This document shows positions 48,959-57,860 of a stretch of 64,000 nt of DNA, in pieces. Source of the DNA: Saccharothrix syringae (GTDB lineage: Bacteria > Actinomycetota > Actinomycetes > Mycobacteriales > Pseudonocardiaceae). The stretch covers positions 7,192,001 through 7,256,000 of the forward strand of contig NZ_CP034550.1 in assembly GCF_009498035.1 (NCBI RefSeq), written 5' to 3'. The notes under the pieces were generated by a model. That model was given only the letters and a program-made list of their open reading frames with translations. It made no database searches and was not told the origin of the DNA. The translations under genes were made by a program, and so were the position numbers. How positions within the stretch are numbered: the first letter of the stretch is position 1; each line of letters opens with the position of its first letter.

Positions 48959-49240
48959 ATGGAGATCCTGCGCCCTTTCCGCGAACGAATCGAGAGCCTG
49001 GACGAGCAGATCGCCGCACTGATCGCGGACCGGCTCCGGGTGTGCTCGGAGGTCGCCCTGGTGAAGAAGTCCGAGGGGATCCCGATGATGCAGCCGGACC
49101 GCGTCGCGGCCGTGCGCTCCGCCTACGCCGAGCGCGGCCGGGCCCTGGGCGTGTCGCCCGGCTTCATGTCCGAGCTGGCGTCGTTGCTGATCAGCGAGGC
49201 GTGCCGGCTGGAGGACGAGATCATCGACGGGGCGGGCTGA
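48959..49240 (+). CDS. chorismate mutase (AroQ type), possibly aminodeoxychorismate mutase-like
   Basis: 93-residue all-helical protein of the AroQ fold: FRERIESLDEQIAALIADRLRVCSEVALVKKSEGIPMMQPDRVAAVRSAYAERG. The Arg/Lys/Glu residues typical of the active site are present (first-helix Arg, VALVKK, DRV). It fits either chorismate to prephenate, or the secondary-metabolism variant that rearranges 4-amino-4-deoxychorismate in p-aminophenylalanine pathways (PapB/CmlD type); short forms of that group look similar. A TyrA/PapC-like dehydrogenase lies 14 kb away at 63421. No aminodeoxychorismate synthase is in the window. The start is the only ATG in a good position, though no strong ribosome-binding site is seen; the divergent 48748-48958 contains its promoter. 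Confidence 0.75.
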   Translation: MEILRPFRERIESLDEQIAALIADRLRVCSEVALVKKSEGIPMMQPDRVAAVRSAYAERGRALGVSPGFMSELASLLISEACRLEDEIIDGAG

Positions 49241-49352
49241 GAGCACTTCGAGGTGCGCTCAAGTGCCGTTCCACCCCGCGCTGGAACAGTCCGGCGTGAC
49301 AAACGATCCGCCGGGTTCGTCATTCACCCGAATGGTATGACGCGGGGGCAAC

Positions 49353-51464
49353 ATGCGCACGGAACACGCTCCTGACAACGATAACGACGTTTTCTTCAGC
49401 ATCCTGGGTCCGTTGCAGGTGACCATCGCCGACCGCGTGGTCCAGCTCGCGAAGAACCGGCAGCTGACCGTGCTGGCGGTGTTGCTGACCGAGGCCAACA
49501 AGGTGGTCTCGGTCAACCGCATCATCGACGCCGTGTGGGGCGACGCCCCGCCGGTGACCGCGGACAAGCAGATCCAGACCTGCGTGTGGCGGCTGCGCAG
49601 CGCCTTCAAGAAGGCGGGCGGCGACGGCCTCATCGAGACCACCCGGGGCGGCTACCTGCTGCGACTGCCCGACGGCTGCCTGGACACCCAGCTGTTCGAG
49701 CGCGCCATGCTGCGCGGGCGCGAGTGCGCCGAGGACGGCGACCTGGCCGGGGCGGTCGAGCAGTACCGGGCCGCGCTGGCGCTGTTCCGGGGCAGGCCGC
49801 TGGCCGAGCTGGACAGCCCGGCCATCGAGGCGGTCGCCGCCTACTGGACCGAGCGCGAGCTGTCGGTGCTGGAGGAGTGCCTGGACATCGAGCTGGCCAT
49901 GGGCAGGCACCGCGAGCTGATCAGCGAGCTGCGGCTGCTCGTCGAGGAGCACCCGCTGCGCGAGCAGCTGCGCGGGCGGCTGATGACCGCGCTGTACCTG
50001 TCCGACCGCCGCGCCGACGCGCTGGCGGTCTACCGGGCCGGGCGCGCCACGCTGGTCAGCAACCTCGGCCTGGACCCGTGCGCGCGGTTGCAGGACCTGC
50101 ACCGCCGGATCATCGCCGGCCACCCCGTGTCCTCGCCGCAGCCGCAGCGCGCCCGCTACACCGCGAAGATCCCGGCGCAGCTGCCGCCCGACATCGGCGA
50201 CTTCACCGGCCGGGCCGACCACCTGGAGTGGCTGGACGCCGAGCTGCGCCGCGAGCGTGCCGGCGGCGTGCCCATCATCGCCCTGGTCGGCCGCGGCGGC
50301 ACCGGCAAGTCGGCGCTGGCCGTGCACGCCGCCCACCGGGCGCAGGACCACTTCCCCGACGGCCAGCTCCACGCGGACCTCAAGGGCAGCACCGCCCCCC
50401 TGACGCCGCAGGCGGTGCTGGGCAACTTCCTCCAGGCGCTCGGGACGCCGGAGCGCAGCGTGCCCGCCGACCTGGCCAACCAGGCGACGCTGTTCCGCAG
50501 CATCACCGCGGGCAAGCGGCTGCTGATCCTGCTCGACGACGCGGCGGACTACGCCCAGGTCGAGCCGCTGCTCCCGGGTGGCGGCGAGAGCGTGGTGCTG
50601 TGCACCAGCCAGTCCGGCATGGTCGAGACCCCCGGTGTGACCACGCGCCGCGTCGACGGGCTCGACCAGGCCGACGCGGTGCGGCTGCTGTCCCGGCTGA
50701 TCGGCGCCGAGCGGGTCGCGCGCGAGCCGGAGAGCTCCCGGGCCGTGGTCGAGCTGTGCGGGCACCTGCCGCTGGCCATCCGCGCGGCGGGCGCCCGGCT
50801 GCACAACCGGCCCACCACCCGGCTGGAGCGGTTCGCCGACCACCTCGCCGACGAGGGCAGGCGGATGGCCGAGCTGACCTACGGCTCGCTCGACACCGGC
50901 GCCCGCCTGACCGCGGCCGCCGACCGGGTCTCGCCCGCCGAGCGGCGGCTGTGGCTGGTGCTGGCCACGCTGGAGCTGCCGCACCTGTCGACGTGGGTGG
51001 CCGCGGCGGTCGCGGACCTGGCCGAGGGCGAGGCCCAGCGGCTGCTCGACGGGCTCGCCGACCACCAGCTGATCGACGTGGTCGGCGAGAACCGGCTGGG
51101 CCGGTCGCACTACGAGTTCCACCCGCTGACCCGCATCCGGGCCCGGCAGCTCGCCGACGACGAGCTGGGGGCGGACGAGTTGGAGGAGGCGCTGGACCGG
51201 CTGGTCGAGGTCTTCTCCTGGCTGGACGCGCGGGCCCGCCGCGCGCTCGACCCGCACGCGGTGGGCCAGTCGACCACCCTGCCCGACGGGGTGCTGCGGA
51301 TCGGCCAGGGGCTGCTGCACGACGTGACGCACCTGGCCGAGCTGTGGCTGGCACACGAGCGGGAGAACCTGCCGTGGCTGCGCGCCCTGGCGGACATCAG
51401 GACGGTGCCGCTGCAACTGCCCCACCAGGTGGTGCGGGTGGCGGCGGACCACCACGTGGCGTGA
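49353..51464 (+). CDS. SARP-NB-ARC regulator (AfsR-like, without TPR region)
   Basis: 703 residues. Residues ~10-100 form the SARP winged helix (SILGPLQVTIADRVVQLAKNRQLTVLAVLLTEANKVVSVNRIIDAVWG), ~105-255 the BTAD, ~280-560 an NB-ARC ATPase with P-loop ALVGRGGTGKSALAVHAA and Walker B LLILLDDAADY, and ~560-690 a winged-helix region (LSTWVAAAVADLAEGEAQRLLDGLADHQLIDVVGENRLGRSHYEFHPLTRIRARQLA). AfsR is ~990 residues with a C-terminal TPR domain; here the protein ends soon after the winged helix, next to a stretch of pseudogenes, so it may be truncated. Role: pleiotropic or pathway activator, ATP-dependent. Start ATG 49353; CGGGGG is upstream. Confidence 0.9.
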   Translation: MRTEHAPDNDNDVFFSILGPLQVTIADRVVQLAKNRQLTVLAVLLTEANKVVSVNRIIDAVWGDAPPVTADKQIQTCVWRLRSAFKKAGGDGLIETTRGGYLLRLPDGCLDTQLFERAMLRGRECAEDGDLAGAVEQYRAALALFRGRPLAELDSPAIEAVAAYWTERELSVLEECLDIELAMGRHRELISELRLLVEEHPLREQLRGRLMTALYLSDRRADALAVYRAGRATLVSNLGLDPCARLQDLHRRIIAGHPVSSPQPQRARYTAKIPAQLPPDIGDFTGRADHLEWLDAELRRERAGGVPIIALVGRGGTGKSALAVHAAHRAQDHFPDGQLHADLKGSTAPLTPQAVLGNFLQALGTPERSVPADLANQATLFRSITAGKRLLILLDDAADYAQVEPLLPGGGESVVLCTSQSGMVETPGVTTRRVDGLDQADAVRLLSRLIGAERVAREPESSRAVVELCGHLPLAIRAAGARLHNRPTTRLERFADHLADEGRRMAELTYGSLDTGARLTAAADRVSPAERRLWLVLATLELPHLSTWVAAAVADLAEGEAQRLLDGLADHQLIDVVGENRLGRSHYEFHPLTRIRARQLADDELGADELEEALDRLVEVFSWLDARARRALDPHAVGQSTTLPDGVLRIGQGLLHDVTHLAELWLAHERENLPWLRALADIRTVPLQLPHQVVRVAADHHVA

Positions 51465-51471
51465 TCGGTGA

Positions 51472-51880
51472 CGGGGTGGTGCGTTCCGCTGCCGGATGCG
51501 CCACCCCGGTGCCCGCCGACGGGTCAGGTTCTTCGCCGGTGGGACCGGGCCCGCCGGCGGCGAGGTCGCCTGCCACGGCGACTTCGGGCCGTGGAACGTG
51601 GTCTGGCGGGACGGGCGGCCGGTCGGGGTCCTCGGCTGGGACTACGCCGAGTGCGTCGGTGGCCGGCCCACCCCGTCCCTCCCGACCGGCGGCGGCGCCT
51701 GGAGCTGTTCGCCGGCGCCTACGGCCTGACCTCGGCGGAGGGCCTGGTCGACGCCGTGGTCGCGGTCCGGCTCGACGGGATCGAGCGGGTCCGCGCCGGC
51801 CGGCGCGGGGCACCAGCCCCGGGCCGACCGGGTGGCCCGGGGGCACCTCGACCGGCCTGCCGACCGGGCCGCCCGGAGCC
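51472..51880 (+). pseudogene. decayed aminoglycoside-phosphotransferase family gene
   Basis: Fragments of one APH-like kinase lie in different frames. There is an N-terminal scrap (GDGVVR...), then in the frame of 51496 the catalytic loop CHGDFGPWNVVWRDGRPVGVLGWDYAECV, then in the frame of 51468 the C-terminal helices PPDRRRRLELFAGAYGLTSAEGLVDAVVAVRLDGIERV. Intact relatives have ~220 residues; here at least one frameshift and internal deletions are present, and no single start-to-stop frame covers it. Confidence 0.75.
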
Positions 51881-51899
51881 GGTCGACCAGGCACCTGTT

Positions 51900-52285
51900 C
51901 GAACACGCCCGAGCGGACCGGCCATCGGCCGCCGCGGGTGTGGCACTCTGTTCCGGCTGCCCGTGCGCGGCGAGCACGGCGGTCTGCGTCGGACGCGTGC
52001 TGAACGGGCACGTCAGTTGGCGGGACCGGCACGGCGAGCGCGCGTACCGGCCCGGGGACTCCTACGTCGCCGCCCAGCCGGACACGCTGCGCCGGGCGAT
52101 CGCGTTCATCGAGTCCAACGCGCACCGCGACATCTCCGTGGCCGACATCGCCGCCGCCGGCTTCGTGACGGTGCGCGCGGTGCAACCGGCCTTCCGGCGC
52201 CACCTCGGCACCACCCCGATGGCCCACCTGCGGTGGGGGTTCTCCCAGCCGTCCTGCTTCGCCGCCCACTACTCCGGATCAAGAT
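51900..52285 (+). pseudogene. truncated AraC-family regulator gene
   Basis: The frame carries a remnant of an AraC sensor end (VLNGHVSWRD...RPGDSYVAAQP) and the first helix-turn-helix (LRRAIAFIESNAHRDISVADIAAAGFVTVRAVQPAFRRHLGTTPMAHLR), then jumps directly to the end of the second (WGFSQPSCFAAHYS). About 25 residues that should lie between are missing and the N-terminal domain is gone, so it is a deletion derivative, not a working regulator. Confidence 0.75.
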
Positions 52286-52321
52286 CCCGTGGTGCGCCGG
52301 TAGGGCCGGTGGAACCCGGGT

Positions 52322-52805
52322 GTGGCGCGTTGTGGTCCGACCGATGCCGAGTGGGCGTTGATCGAGCCGCACGTGTCGGTGGCGGTCACGGGGCCGTTGC
52401 CGCGGCGGGTGCCGGCCGGGCTCGGGGCGCGGGGTGAGCGGCAGGATCCACGCCGCGGTCGACGCCGCCGGGTTGGCGTTCGTGCTCACCCCCGGCCCGC
52501 CCGCGGACAGGGCGTACTCCTCCCAGGCCAACCGGGCCTACCCACGTTGCCGCCGGATCACGGCGGTGATCCCGGAGAAGGCCGACCAGCGGGCCAACCG
52601 GAAGAAGGGCTCCGCGGGAGGACGGCCGGTCTCGTTGGATCCCGCGCGCTACCGGCGGCGCAACACCGTCGAACGCTGCTTCCAGCAGATCAGGACATGG
52701 CACGGCCTGGCCACCCGCTACGACAAGACACCGCAAAGCCACGAGGCCGGACCGCACCTGCGAGGAGCGATCACGTGGCTGAAGACCCCGACCTCAACCA
52801 CATGA
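52322..52805 (+). mobile_element. remnant of an IS5-family transposase
   Basis: The start (GPTDAEWALIEPHV...GPLPRRV) and the end (KIHAAVDAAG-like GRIHAAVDAAGLAFVLTPGPPAD; AYSSQANR; ITAVIPEKADQRANRKKGSAGGRPVSLDPARYRRRNTVERCFQQIRTWHGLATRYDKTPQSH...) belong to an IS5-type DDE transposase but are in different frames, with the middle deleted; the whole is roughly half the normal length. The last DDE Glu context (RNTVERCF) survives. No terminal inverted repeats were recognised. It explains the disrupted neighbourhood at 51.5-52.9 kb. Confidence 0.8.
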
Positions 52806-52920
52806 TCCCAATCCCGAACAGCCTCCAGCGCGGGGGTCTCCGGTACCGCGGCTCCGCCCGGTCGCCGAACCGCGGACCGGAGACCCCACCGCTTCCGGCC
52901 ACCTCACCTCCGGCGCACGG

Positions 52921-53964
52921 CTAGGCCGCGCCGGTCAGCTCCGCCGCCAGCCGCTCCAGCGCGTCCCGCAGCACGTCGATCGCCGTGGCGTACTCGACCA
53001 GGTCGATGTGCTCGCGGTCGGTGTGGTCCAGGCTCGAATCACCCGGCCCGTAGACCGCCATCGGCACCCGCCACCGCGGCTCGACGATGTTCAGGTCCGC
53101 CGTCCCGGTCTTGAGCTTCAGCCTCGGCCGCGCGCCGCGGGCGCGGATGCCGGCGCACAGGGCCCGCACCACCGCTCCCCCGGTGTCCACGCGCGTGGCC
53201 GGCGTGCGGTCCTCGATCTTCAGCACGCCGTCGCCCGCCGCCACGGCCAGGAAGCGCTCGAACGCGTCCAGGTCGAACCCGGGCGGCGTGCGGACCGAGA
53301 TGGTCAGCGCGGCCGACTCGATCGTGCCGCCCATCCCCACCAGCGTCGCGATGGGCCGCTCGAACGCCTTCTCGCTGGTCGACACCTCCTCGCAGTAGCC
53401 GGTGACCGCGTTCCAGAACGCCACCCCGGCCTCGGTGGCCTTCTCCTCGGGGCTCGCCGTGTGCACCGAGGGCCTGCTGACGTCGTACTGGAGCATGACC
53501 CGGCCCTTGTAGCCGATGCCGACGCCGGCCCACCCGTTGGGCTCGCCGACGAACCCCGCGTCCGGCCGGAACGTCTCGGCCAGGTGCGTCGCGCCGCGGC
53601 CGAACGTCTCCTCCTCCACCACCCCGGCGACGACCAGCTGCACACCGCTGACCCGCGCGGCCGCGGCCGCGCAGATCATGGTGGCCAGCGGGCCCTTCGC
53701 GTCGACCGTGCCCCGGCCGTGCAGGAGGGTGCCCTCCTGCCGCACCGGGAGCTGGTCCGGGACGGTGTCCATGTGGCCGATGAGGATGATGGTCGGCCCG
53801 GACGGGTCGCCGCGCCTGCCGATGACGTTGCCGACCTCGTCGATGTGGCTGTCGAAGCCGAAGTCGGGCAGCACCTCGGCCAGGTAGGCGGCCAGGGCCG
53901 CCTCACCGCCCGAGGGCGACGGGATGTCCACCATCTGCCTGAGCAGGGTCTCCGGCGTGGTCAT
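52921..53964 (-). CDS. lysK: LysK-type M20 hydrolase releasing product from the LysW carrier
   Basis: 347-residue M20 metallopeptidase of the ArgE/DapE/LysK group. The metal ligands are visible: His in LIGHMDTVPD, Asp in GRGTVDAKGPLA, Glu-Glu in GVVEEETFGRGATH, Asp/Glu in FVGEPNG, and the final His in DSSLDHTDREHIDL. In the amino-group carrier pathway it hydrolyses the isopeptide link between the modified amino acid and the C-terminal Glu of LysW. ATG 53964 follows GGAGGAG and overlaps the lysZ stop (ATGA). It is the last gene of the eight-gene minus-strand operon that starts at 60060. Confidence 0.9.
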   Translation of the reverse strand: MTTPETLLRQMVDIPSPSGGEAALAAYLAEVLPDFGFDSHIDEVGNVIGRRGDPSGPTIILIGHMDTVPDQLPVRQEGTLLHGRGTVDAKGPLATMICAAAAARVSGVQLVVAGVVEEETFGRGATHLAETFRPDAGFVGEPNGWAGVGIGYKGRVMLQYDVSRPSVHTASPEEKATEAGVAFWNAVTGYCEEVSTSEKAFERPIATLVGMGGTIESAALTISVRTPPGFDLDAFERFLAVAAGDGVLKIEDRTPATRVDTGGAVVRALCAGIRARGARPRLKLKTGTADLNIVEPRWRVPMAVYGPGDSSLDHTDREHIDLVEYATAIDVLRDALERLAAELTGAA

Positions 53965-54770
53965 GCGGCTCCTCCGACGAACGTCGTTCCGGTGCCCGCG
54001 CGGGCGGCGAGCACGGGTGATGGACCCCGGCCGTCGGCGAGGACGACGTGCGGCACGCCCGCCAGCCGGGCCTCGCCCGCGCTGCGCAGCTTCACCTTCA
54101 TCCGCCCGCCCGCCAGCTCCAGGTGCGCGGTCAGGTCGTCGCACGGCACCTCGGCCACGAGGCTGGACGGGTCGTCCGGGTCGCGCAGCAGCCCGGGCAC
54201 GTTGGACAGCACGATGAGCCAGTCCGCGTCGAGCGCCACCGCGAGCCGGGCCGCGAAGCGGTCCGCGTCCACGTTGAGCGGCCCGACCTCGGGGTCCAGC
54301 GCGGGCGGCGACACGACCGGGGTGTAGCCGCCCGCCAGCAGCGTGCGCACCAGGTGCGGGTCCACCGAGGTGATCCGCCCGGACAGGTCGTCGCGCACGA
54401 CCCGCGGCTCGCCGTCGAGCACCACCCGGGCGGGCGGGGTGCGGCGCGCGGTGACCAGGCCGCCGTCGACGCCGGACAGGCCCACCGCCCGCACGCCCAG
54501 CCGCAGCAGCTCGACCACCAGCGGCGGCTTGACCCGGCCGAGCATGCCCAGGGTGAGCGCGTCCAGCGCGGCCGCGTCGGTGTAGCGGCTGCGCCTGCCG
54601 TCGCGCGCGGTCAGGTAGCGGGGCGGGCGGCCCAGCTCGCGCGCGACCCGGTCGGACTCGGCCCCGCCGCCGTGCACGACGACGACGGAGCTGCCCTGCC
54701 CGACCAGCGCGGCGATGTCGGCGCACGCCCGGGACATGTCGTCGCCGAGCGAACCGCCGACCTTGATCAC
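53961..54770 (-). CDS. lysZ: LysZ-type [LysW]-amino acid kinase
   Basis: 269-residue amino acid kinase family member (ArgB/LysZ). The start VIKVGGSLGDD is the phosphate-binding Gly-rich strand; VVVHGGGAESDRVARELG binds the acyl substrate; SPPALDPEVGPLNVDADRFAARLAVAL and LIVLSNVPGLL are the nucleotide-binding region; GGRMKVKLRSAGEA gives the C-terminal Lys. It phosphorylates the side-chain carboxylate of the carrier-bound glutamate or aminoadipate. GTG 54770 is chosen because kinases of this family begin right at this strand; it starts 13 bp after the lysY stop. Confidence 0.9.
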   Translation of the reverse strand: MIKVGGSLGDDMSRACADIAALVGQGSSVVVVHGGGAESDRVARELGRPPRYLTARDGRRSRYTDAAALDALTLGMLGRVKPPLVVELLRLGVRAVGLSGVDGGLVTARRTPPARVVLDGEPRVVRDDLSGRITSVDPHLVRTLLAGGYTPVVSPPALDPEVGPLNVDADRFAARLAVALDADWLIVLSNVPGLLRDPDDPSSLVAEVPCDDLTAHLELAGGRMKVKLRSAGEARLAGVPHVVLADGRGPSPVLAARAGTGTTFVGGAA

Positions 54771-54783
54771 GTAGCGCTCGGGC

Positions 54784-55821
54784 TCAGACCGGGTGGAGCC
54801 CGGCGAAGGAGAGCCCGGCCGACTCGTCCCAGCCGGAGGCGATGTTGAGGCACTGGACGGCATTGCCCGCACCCCCCTTCACCAGGTTGTCGATCGCGGC
54901 CACCACCACGAGGTGGTCGCCCGCGGCGTTGAGCGCGAACCCGATGTCGCAGAAGTTGGTGCCGCTGAGGATCTTCGGCTCGGGCAGGCGGTGCAGCGCG
55001 GAGCGCTCCCGGACCAGCCGGATGAACGGCTCGTCGCGGTAGGCGGCGCGGAAGACCGCCCACAGCTCCCGCTCGGTGATCGGGCGGGAGGGCGTGACGT
55101 GGCAGGCCACCTGCACGCCCCGCACGGCCTCGATCGCGGTCACCGACATCCGCACGGGCACGCCGCACGCCTGCTGGATCTCGGCGATGTGCCGGTGCCC
55201 GTGCGGCTTGGCCATCCGCAGCGCGCCGCTGCGCTCCGGGTGGTGGCTGCCCTCGTCGGGCGTGCGGCCGCCGCCGCTGGACCCGGTCCGGGCGTCGACC
55301 AGCACCGGGCCGTCGACCAGGCCCGCCGCGGCCAGCGGGTGCAGGGCGAGGATCGCGGCGTTGGCCATGCAGCCGGCCACCGCGATGTGCTTGGCCCCGC
55401 GCAGCGCGTCGCGGTTCAGCTCTGGGATGCCGGTCCGGAAGCGCGACAGCCACATCGGGTCCGGCGCCGGACCCGGGTAGTAGCGCTCGCGCAGCTCGTG
55501 GTCGGCCAGCCGGAAGTCCGCGCTGAGGTCGACCACCACGGGTGCCAGCGCCGCCCAGCGGTCGATGGACTTCATCGACGCGCCGTGCGGCATGGCGAGG
55601 AACACGACGTCGCACGCCTCGACCTCGTCGTCGGTCACGTAGGTCAGGTCGGTCTGGTCGCGCAGGTTCGGGTGCACCGAGCGCAGCGGTCGCCCCCGGT
55701 GGCGGGTCGAGGTGACCTGGGCCAGCTCGACCTCCGGGTGCCCGAGCAGCAGCCGGACGACCTCGCCGCCGATGTACCCGCCGCCGCCGACCACCGACGC
55801 CCTTGCCCTGCCGGTCTTCAT
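54784..55821 (-). CDS. lysY: LysY-type [LysW]-acyl phosphate reductase
   Basis: 345-residue NADPH-dependent reductase of the ArgC/LysY family. Rossmann start ASVVGGGGYIGGEVVRLL; nucleophilic Cys in VAGCMANAAILALHPL; HGHRHIAEI; and the C-terminal ILSGTNFCDIGFALN...VVAAIDNLVKGGAGNAVQCLNI are all present. It reduces the carrier-bound acyl phosphate to a semialdehyde. ATG 55821 overlaps the lysX stop (ATGA). In a DADH-type pathway this semialdehyde is the acceptor for the two-carbon unit from the transketolase. Confidence 0.92.
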   Translation of the reverse strand: MKTGRARASVVGGGGYIGGEVVRLLLGHPEVELAQVTSTRHRGRPLRSVHPNLRDQTDLTYVTDDEVEACDVVFLAMPHGASMKSIDRWAALAPVVVDLSADFRLADHELRERYYPGPAPDPMWLSRFRTGIPELNRDALRGAKHIAVAGCMANAAILALHPLAAAGLVDGPVLVDARTGSSGGGRTPDEGSHHPERSGALRMAKPHGHRHIAEIQQACGVPVRMSVTAIEAVRGVQVACHVTPSRPITERELWAVFRAAYRDEPFIRLVRERSALHRLPEPKILSGTNFCDIGFALNAAGDHLVVVAAIDNLVKGGAGNAVQCLNIASGWDESAGLSFAGLHPV

Positions 55822-56660
55822 CCGGACAGCACCTCCTCGACGTGCGCCACGATGAGATCCGCGATGTCCACCTCGGCCACCGCGGCCAGGCCGTGGAACT
55901 CCATGGTGTGGTTGACCTCCGTGACCAGCAGTTCCCCGGTGGAGCGCTCGATCAGGTCGACGGCGAGCATGCCGCCGCCGACCGCCTGCGCCGCCTGGAG
56001 CGAGAGCTTGACCAGGTCGGGGTCCAGCGGGCACGGCTCGGTGGTCGCGCCGCGCGCGGTGTTGGTGATCCAGTGCTCCGAGCGCCGGTAGACCGCGGCC
56101 ACCACCTCGTCGCCGAGCACGATCGCCCGGATGTCCCGGCCCGGCTTGTCGATCAGCTCCTGGACGTAGAACACCGAGTGCGCGGGCGACTTCATGGCCT
56201 GCTTGTGCTCGACCAGCGTCTCGGCCGCGTCCCGGTCGTTGACCTTCGACAGCAGCCGGCCCCAGGACCCGACGGTGGGTTTGACCACCGCCGGGTACCC
56301 GATGGTCTCGATGGCCCGCAGCGCCGCGTCCGGCGTGATCGCGACGACCGTGCGCGGTGTCGGCACACCGGCCCGGACGAGCGCCAGCGACGTCAGGACC
56401 TTGTCGCCGCAGGTCTCGATGACCTGGCTGGAGTTGACCACCCGGAGACCCGCGGCCTCGAACAGCCGAGCGGCGTACACGCTGCGCGTGTGCGACATGA
56501 TCCGGTTGAACACCCCGCGGTAGCGCGCCTCCGGCCCGATCTCCAGGTCGGTGACCAGGGTGCGGTCGTCGACGGCCTGGTAGGGGATGCCGCGCCGCTC
56601 CAGCGCGGAGAAGATCATCCGCTCTTCGAGGCGGACGCGGGTCGTCAGGACGGCCAGCAC
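55818..56660 (-). CDS. lysX: LysX-type ATP-grasp ligase loading the amino acid onto LysW
   Basis: 280-residue ATP-grasp ligase. Segments identical in layout to Thermus LysX are clear: KPTVGSWGRLLSKVND, FYVQELIDKPGRDIRAIVLGDEVVAAVYRRS, HWITNTARGATTEPCPL, and VEVNHTMEF-like TEVNHTMEFHGL. It links the alpha-amino group of glutamate (or aminoadipate) to the C-terminal Glu of LysW. Which amino acid is used cannot be read by eye. GTG 56660 follows GGGGAG and lies one base after the lysW stop, so the carrier and its ligase are coupled. Confidence 0.93.
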   Translation of the reverse strand: MLAVLTTRVRLEERMIFSALERRGIPYQAVDDRTLVTDLEIGPEARYRGVFNRIMSHTRSVYAARLFEAAGLRVVNSSQVIETCGDKVLTSLALVRAGVPTPRTVVAITPDAALRAIETIGYPAVVKPTVGSWGRLLSKVNDRDAAETLVEHKQAMKSPAHSVFYVQELIDKPGRDIRAIVLGDEVVAAVYRRSEHWITNTARGATTEPCPLDPDLVKLSLQAAQAVGGGMLAVDLIERSTGELLVTEVNHTMEFHGLAAVAEVDIADLIVAHVEEVLSG

Positions 56661-56662
56661 CG

Positions 56663-56842
56663 CTACTCCCCGAAGTCTTCCTCGATCTCGGGCGCCAGCG
56701 CGAACTCGACCGGGTCGACCCCGATGAGTTCGAGCTCGACCTTGCAGGCCGGGCACACGACGATCGAGGTGACGCGCAGGCCGTCGGGGACCGGTACCGC
56801 CTCGGCGCAGTCGGGGCAGGTGCTCGCGGTTGCGGTTGTCAT
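56663..56842 (-). CDS. lysW: LysW amino-group carrier protein
   Basis: 59-residue acidic carrier. Two zinc-knuckle pairs (STCPDCAEAV and VVCPACKVELELIG) and the C-terminal EIEEDFGE, which matches the conserved EDWGE tail (Phe for Trp) with the essential terminal Glu that carries the substrate. It protects the alpha-amino group and presents the substrate to LysZ, LysY and later enzymes. ATG 56842 follows AAGGAGAAG. It sits between the transketolase and the LysX genes. Confidence 0.95.
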   Translation of the reverse strand: MTTATASTCPDCAEAVPVPDGLRVTSIVVCPACKVELELIGVDPVEFALAPEIEEDFGE

Positions 56843-56882
56843 GACCCACTTCTCCTTTCGACACTTCGTCCACAGTGGATGT

Positions 56883-57860
56883 TCACGCGTGGACGTCCAA
56901 CTCCGAGCGGCCGCGCACCACGGCTCTGGCGGCGGCGACGACGTGCTCCGGGGAGACCCCGGCGGCCTTGAGCTGCTCGCGGTGGGAGCCGGGGCGGGAG
57001 CAGAACGCATCCGCCGCGCCGACCCGGAGCACCCTGGTCGGGTAGTGCGCGGCGGTCGCCTCCGCGACCGCGCCGCCCAGCCCGCCGAGCACGGAGTGGT
57101 CCTCGACGGTCACGATGCCCGCCGTGGTGGCCGCCGCGCGCACCAGTGCCGGCACGTCCAGCGGCTTGATGGTGTGCATGTTCAGCACGGTCGCCCCGAT
57201 GCCGAGCGCGGCCAGCCGCTCGGCCGCCTCGACCGCGAACAGCACCGGGTAGGACCCGGCGGCCACGATCGTGACGTCGCCGCCGGAGCGCAGCTCGACC
57301 GCGCGGCCCACGGTGAACTCCGCCTCACCGGAGTAGACGGGGTCGGTCTCGGCGCGGCCGATCCGGATGTAGACCGGTCCCGGCAGGTACGCCGCGGCCC
57401 GGACCATGCGGGCGGTCTCGGCCGCGTCGGCCGGGGTCATCACGGTCATGCCGGGCAGGGCCCGCATGGCCGCCAGGTCCTGCTGCGCGTGGTGCGTCGG
57501 CCCCAGGTGGGCGGCCGAGAACCCCGAGTGCGTGGCCACGATGCGCACCGGCAGCGAGTGGTAGGCGATGTCGACCTTGACCTGCTCCAACGCCCTGGCC
57601 GAGGCGAAGGCGGCCATGGTGTTGACGAACGGCAGCACGCCGGTGCTCGCCAGCGCCGCGCCGACCGACATCAGGTTGGCCTCGGCGATGCCCAGGTCGA
57701 CGTACTGGTCGGGCAGCTCGGTCTCGAACAGCTTCTCCAGCCCGCCGGTGTCCGAGTCGACGCACCAGATCCGGCTGTCCGCGCGCGCCAGCTCCAGCAG
57801 CGTCTCGCGGTAGGCGGCGCGGTCGGACGCCGGCGCCGCCGCGACCGCGGGCCCGCTCAT
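56883..57860 (-). CDS. transketolase, C-terminal (Pyr/transketolase_C) subunit
   Basis: 325 residues covering the pyrimidine-binding and C-terminal domains of transketolase: YVDLGIAEANLMSVGAALASTG (with the Glu that activates thiamine), PVRIVATHSGFSAAHLGPTHHAQQDLAAMRALPG, GPVYIRIGRAETDPVY and VTVEDHSVLGGLGGAVAEA. Alone it cannot act; the cofactor's diphosphate half is bound by the adjacent N-terminal subunit. ATG 57860 overlaps that gene's stop. In the established vazabitide/azinomycin-type pathway such a split transketolase adds a two-carbon unit to the LysW-bound semialdehyde. Confidence 0.9.
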   Translation of the reverse strand: MSGPAVAAAPASDRAAYRETLLELARADSRIWCVDSDTGGLEKLFETELPDQYVDLGIAEANLMSVGAALASTGVLPFVNTMAAFASARALEQVKVDIAYHSLPVRIVATHSGFSAAHLGPTHHAQQDLAAMRALPGMTVMTPADAAETARMVRAAAYLPGPVYIRIGRAETDPVYSGEAEFTVGRAVELRSGGDVTIVAAGSYPVLFAVEAAERLAALGIGATVLNMHTIKPLDVPALVRAAATTAGIVTVEDHSVLGGLGGAVAEATAAHYPTRVLRVGAADAFCSRPGSHREQLKAAGVSPEHVVAAARAVVRGRSELDVHA

